Shown piece by piece: positions 62,704-64,000 of a stretch of 64,000 nt of DNA; position 1 is the first letter of the stretch; each line of letters starts with the position of its first letter. The stretch lies in assembly GCA_902587165.1 (NCBI GenBank), contig CACIKF010000005.1, positions 32,992 to 96,991 of the forward strand, in the 5' to 3' direction. The stretch is from Puniceicoccaceae bacterium. Its GTDB lineage: Bacteria; Verrucomicrobiota; Verrucomicrobiia; Opitutales; Coraliomargaritaceae. Position numbers and translations under genes: made by a program. The notes beneath the pieces are model-generated. The model had not been told where the DNA came from. It did not search any database and saw nothing but the letters and a program-made list of their open reading frames with translations.

Positions 62704-63555
62704 ATGAAAACACCCACCATTATTGCACTGCTCCACGGCCCCGACCAACCAGGTCTGGTCTCACGCGTATCCAGCTGGATTTTTCTGCGTGGTAGTAATA
62801 TCGTCCACGCCGATCAACATGAAGATCCCGAGGCGGGCATTTTCTTTCAACGTGTGGAATGGATTCCCTCGGGCCAGATTGACGAGGAAGCCGCCAGTTT
62901 TGAAAAGTTCGCCTCAGAAGAGCTCGGCATGAAGGCCAAAGTCGCACAATCGACCGATCGCCCAAAGGTCGCGCTGTTCGTCTCTAAAACTGACCACTGC
63001 TTCCACGACACAATTCTCCGCTTCCGTTCTGGTGAAATGGCTGGTGAACTCACCTGCATTGTTTCCAATCACAAAGCCCTAGTAGAGGATGCCAAACGCT
63101 ACGGCTTGCCCTTCTACCACATTCCTGTAAGCAAAGACAACAAACCTGAGGCGGAAGCTGCGCAGCTTAAGATCGTGCAAGATTACGTTGCCGAGCTCAT
63201 CGTCATGGCGCGCTACATGCAGGTGCTTTCCGATGACTTTATGAATAAAGTAGGCTGCCCTGTCATCAATATCCATCACTCCTTTTTGCCAGCATTTGCA
63301 GGCGGCAAGCCCTATCACCAGGCGCACCTACGTGGAGTCAAACTCATTGGCGCCACGGCACACTATGCCACGGCTGATCTTGACGAAGGTCCCATCATCC
63401 ACCAAGACGTCACAAGGATCAATCACCGTAATGATATACCCGACTTGATTCGGAAAGGTCGCGATCTGGAAAAATCAGTCTTTGCCCAAGCCATACGCTT
63501 GCACCTCGACAATCGCATATTAGTTTACAACAACCGAACAGTAGTCTTCGATTGA
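62704..63555 (+). CDS. purU: Formyltetrahydrofolate deformylase
   Basis: The 283-residue enzyme has an N-terminal ACT domain (GPDQPGLVSRVSSWIF) and a formyltransferase-type catalytic domain. The latter has NIHHSFLPAFAGGKPYHQAHLRGVKLIGATAHYATADLDEGPIIHQD (catalytic Asn, His and Asp present; the run is broken only by ordinary residues). It releases formate from 10-formyl-tetrahydrofolate for purine synthesis and one-carbon balance. Length is usual. Confidence 0.95.
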   Translation: MKTPTIIALLHGPDQPGLVSRVSSWIFLRGSNIVHADQHEDPEAGIFFQRVEWIPSGQIDEEAASFEKFASEELGMKAKVAQSTDRPKVALFVSKTDHCFHDTILRFRSGEMAGELTCIVSNHKALVEDAKRYGLPFYHIPVSKDNKPEAEAAQLKIVQDYVAELIVMARYMQVLSDDFMNKVGCPVINIHHSFLPAFAGGKPYHQAHLRGVKLIGATAHYATADLDEGPIIHQDVTRINHRNDIPDLIRKGRDLEKSVFAQAIRLHLDNRILVYNNRTVVFD

Positions 63556-63588
63556 GGACTGATATTAAATAGCTATAAATTCTCTAAA

Positions 63589-64000
63589 ATGAACCGCCCA
63601 CAAAAAAACAAAATAAGCAATCCCACCCTTCCTGAGGAGCAGCAAAACCTCGTTGACGAGCGAAACTTGGTAGATGTCCAAGAGTCCGAGGAAATCTCTG
63701 TCGAAGATCGCATCAGTATGTATTGGATGGAGAACAAAAGTTTTATTTGCAGCTGTATCTTTGTGCTCGCTCTGGTTATCATTGGGTTTAACGGCATGCG
63801 TATGTATCAAAGCCACGCCGAATCTAAGCTACAGATTGCTTACGCGGAGGCTGTAGCTAAAGAAACAATCGCTGACTTCGCTCAGGCTAACAGCAACAAA
63901 GATCTTGGCGGACTAGCAGCGCTTGTAGTAGCCGACCAAGCCTACTCCGCAAAGGAGTTTGAAAAAGCACTCAATTTCTATGGTATTGCCGCCGATGCTC
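63589..64000 (+). CDS. YfgM-like TPR membrane protein, N-terminal part (cut by window edge)
   Basis: The frame opens with ATG at 63589 and runs off the window after 137 codons. The product has a polar acidic N-terminus, one membrane helix (about residues 50-68, FICSCIFVLALVIIGFNG), and then helices of TPR type (LQIAYAEAVAKETIADFAQA, then AYSAKEFEKALNFYGIAADA). The layout is like YfgM/TPR_21 proteins that assist the Sec translocon, but too little is visible to be sure. It lies 33 bases after purU. Confidence 0.65.
   Translation, partial: MNRPQKNKISNPTLPEEQQNLVDERNLVDVQESEEISVEDRISMYWMENKSFICSCIFVLALVIIGFNGMRMYQSHAESKLQIAYAEAVAKETIADFAQANSNKDLGGLAALVVADQAYSAKEFEKALNFYGIAADA

Overview
The window looks like chromosomal DNA from a Gram-negative bacterium, most likely a marine member of the Verrucomicrobiota (Opitutae-like). 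This placement is inference. It rests on outer-membrane genes (a BamA N-terminus, a Wza-like exporter, a TonB-dependent receptor and a second beta-barrel), a secreted protease ending in the Asp-rich repeat module common in that group, and the near-total lack of Shine-Dalgarno sequences before start codons. No rRNA, CRISPR array, insertion sequence or prophage was seen. Two tRNA genes are present: Pro(GGG) and Leu(AAG).

Region by region. 1-5.5 kb: a minus-strand housekeeping run rplY-pth-rpsF-ssb-rplI-dnaB-bamA, preceded by a secreted thioredoxin. 5.6-10.4 kb: a membrane zinc peptidase, a secreted trypsin-like protease, tRNA-Pro with its terminator, a family 20 glycosidase and an orphan periplasmic sugar-binding protein. 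10.4-13.3 kb: a SelW-like protein, folB/folK, an M50 protease, recR and ybaB. 13.3-16.6 kb: a decayed accessory patch with a cNMP-FHA pseudogene, half a CBS protein, an orphan terminator, a DUF2288 gene, a chromate-transporter pseudogene and an orphan DNA methyltransferase. 16.7-21.7 kb: a TPR protein, glmM, trpD and uppP. 21.9-28.1 kb: a polysaccharide export block (BY-kinase, Wza-like exporter, beta-barrel, divergent membrane TPR protein). 28.2-37.3 kb: mixed metabolism and repair (CNNM/HlyC protein, hisC, an RmlD-like reductase, a lipoate-ligase-like protein, nth, holB, SRAP, an MBL hydrolase, a 3'-5' exonuclease). 37.8-39.7 kb: a TonB-dependent receptor. 39.8-43.4 kb: a glycine-zipper lipoprotein divergent from a TolQ/MotA-like channel gene followed by two von Willebrand A proteins. 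43.4-49.5 kb: lepA, purD, a low-molecular-weight phosphatase, an RGG-rich protein and tRNA-Leu. 49.7-64 kb: an ArsR-methyltransferase fusion, a haem-pathway oxidase, a Cys-rich secreted protein, a YmdB-type phosphoesterase, ilvB, a TPR/low-complexity operon, carB, purU and the start of a YfgM-like gene.

The most intriguing locus is 40380-43404. It holds a TolQ/ExbB/MotA-type channel subunit and two different paralogous proteins. Both paralogues carry, at residue 16, an Asp at the mouth of their single membrane helix, as ExbD and MotB do, and both end in a von Willebrand A domain. This looks like an ion-driven motor with a heterodimeric VWA B-subunit. I know of no named system that matches it, although related sequences probably exist in databases. 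Other signals worth checking are a Leu tRNA with anticodon AAG, a Gly/Tyr-repeat tail on the BY-kinase, a terminator hairpin abutting the wza start, a small frame overlapping the haem oxidase start, and a folded leader ahead of ilvB.
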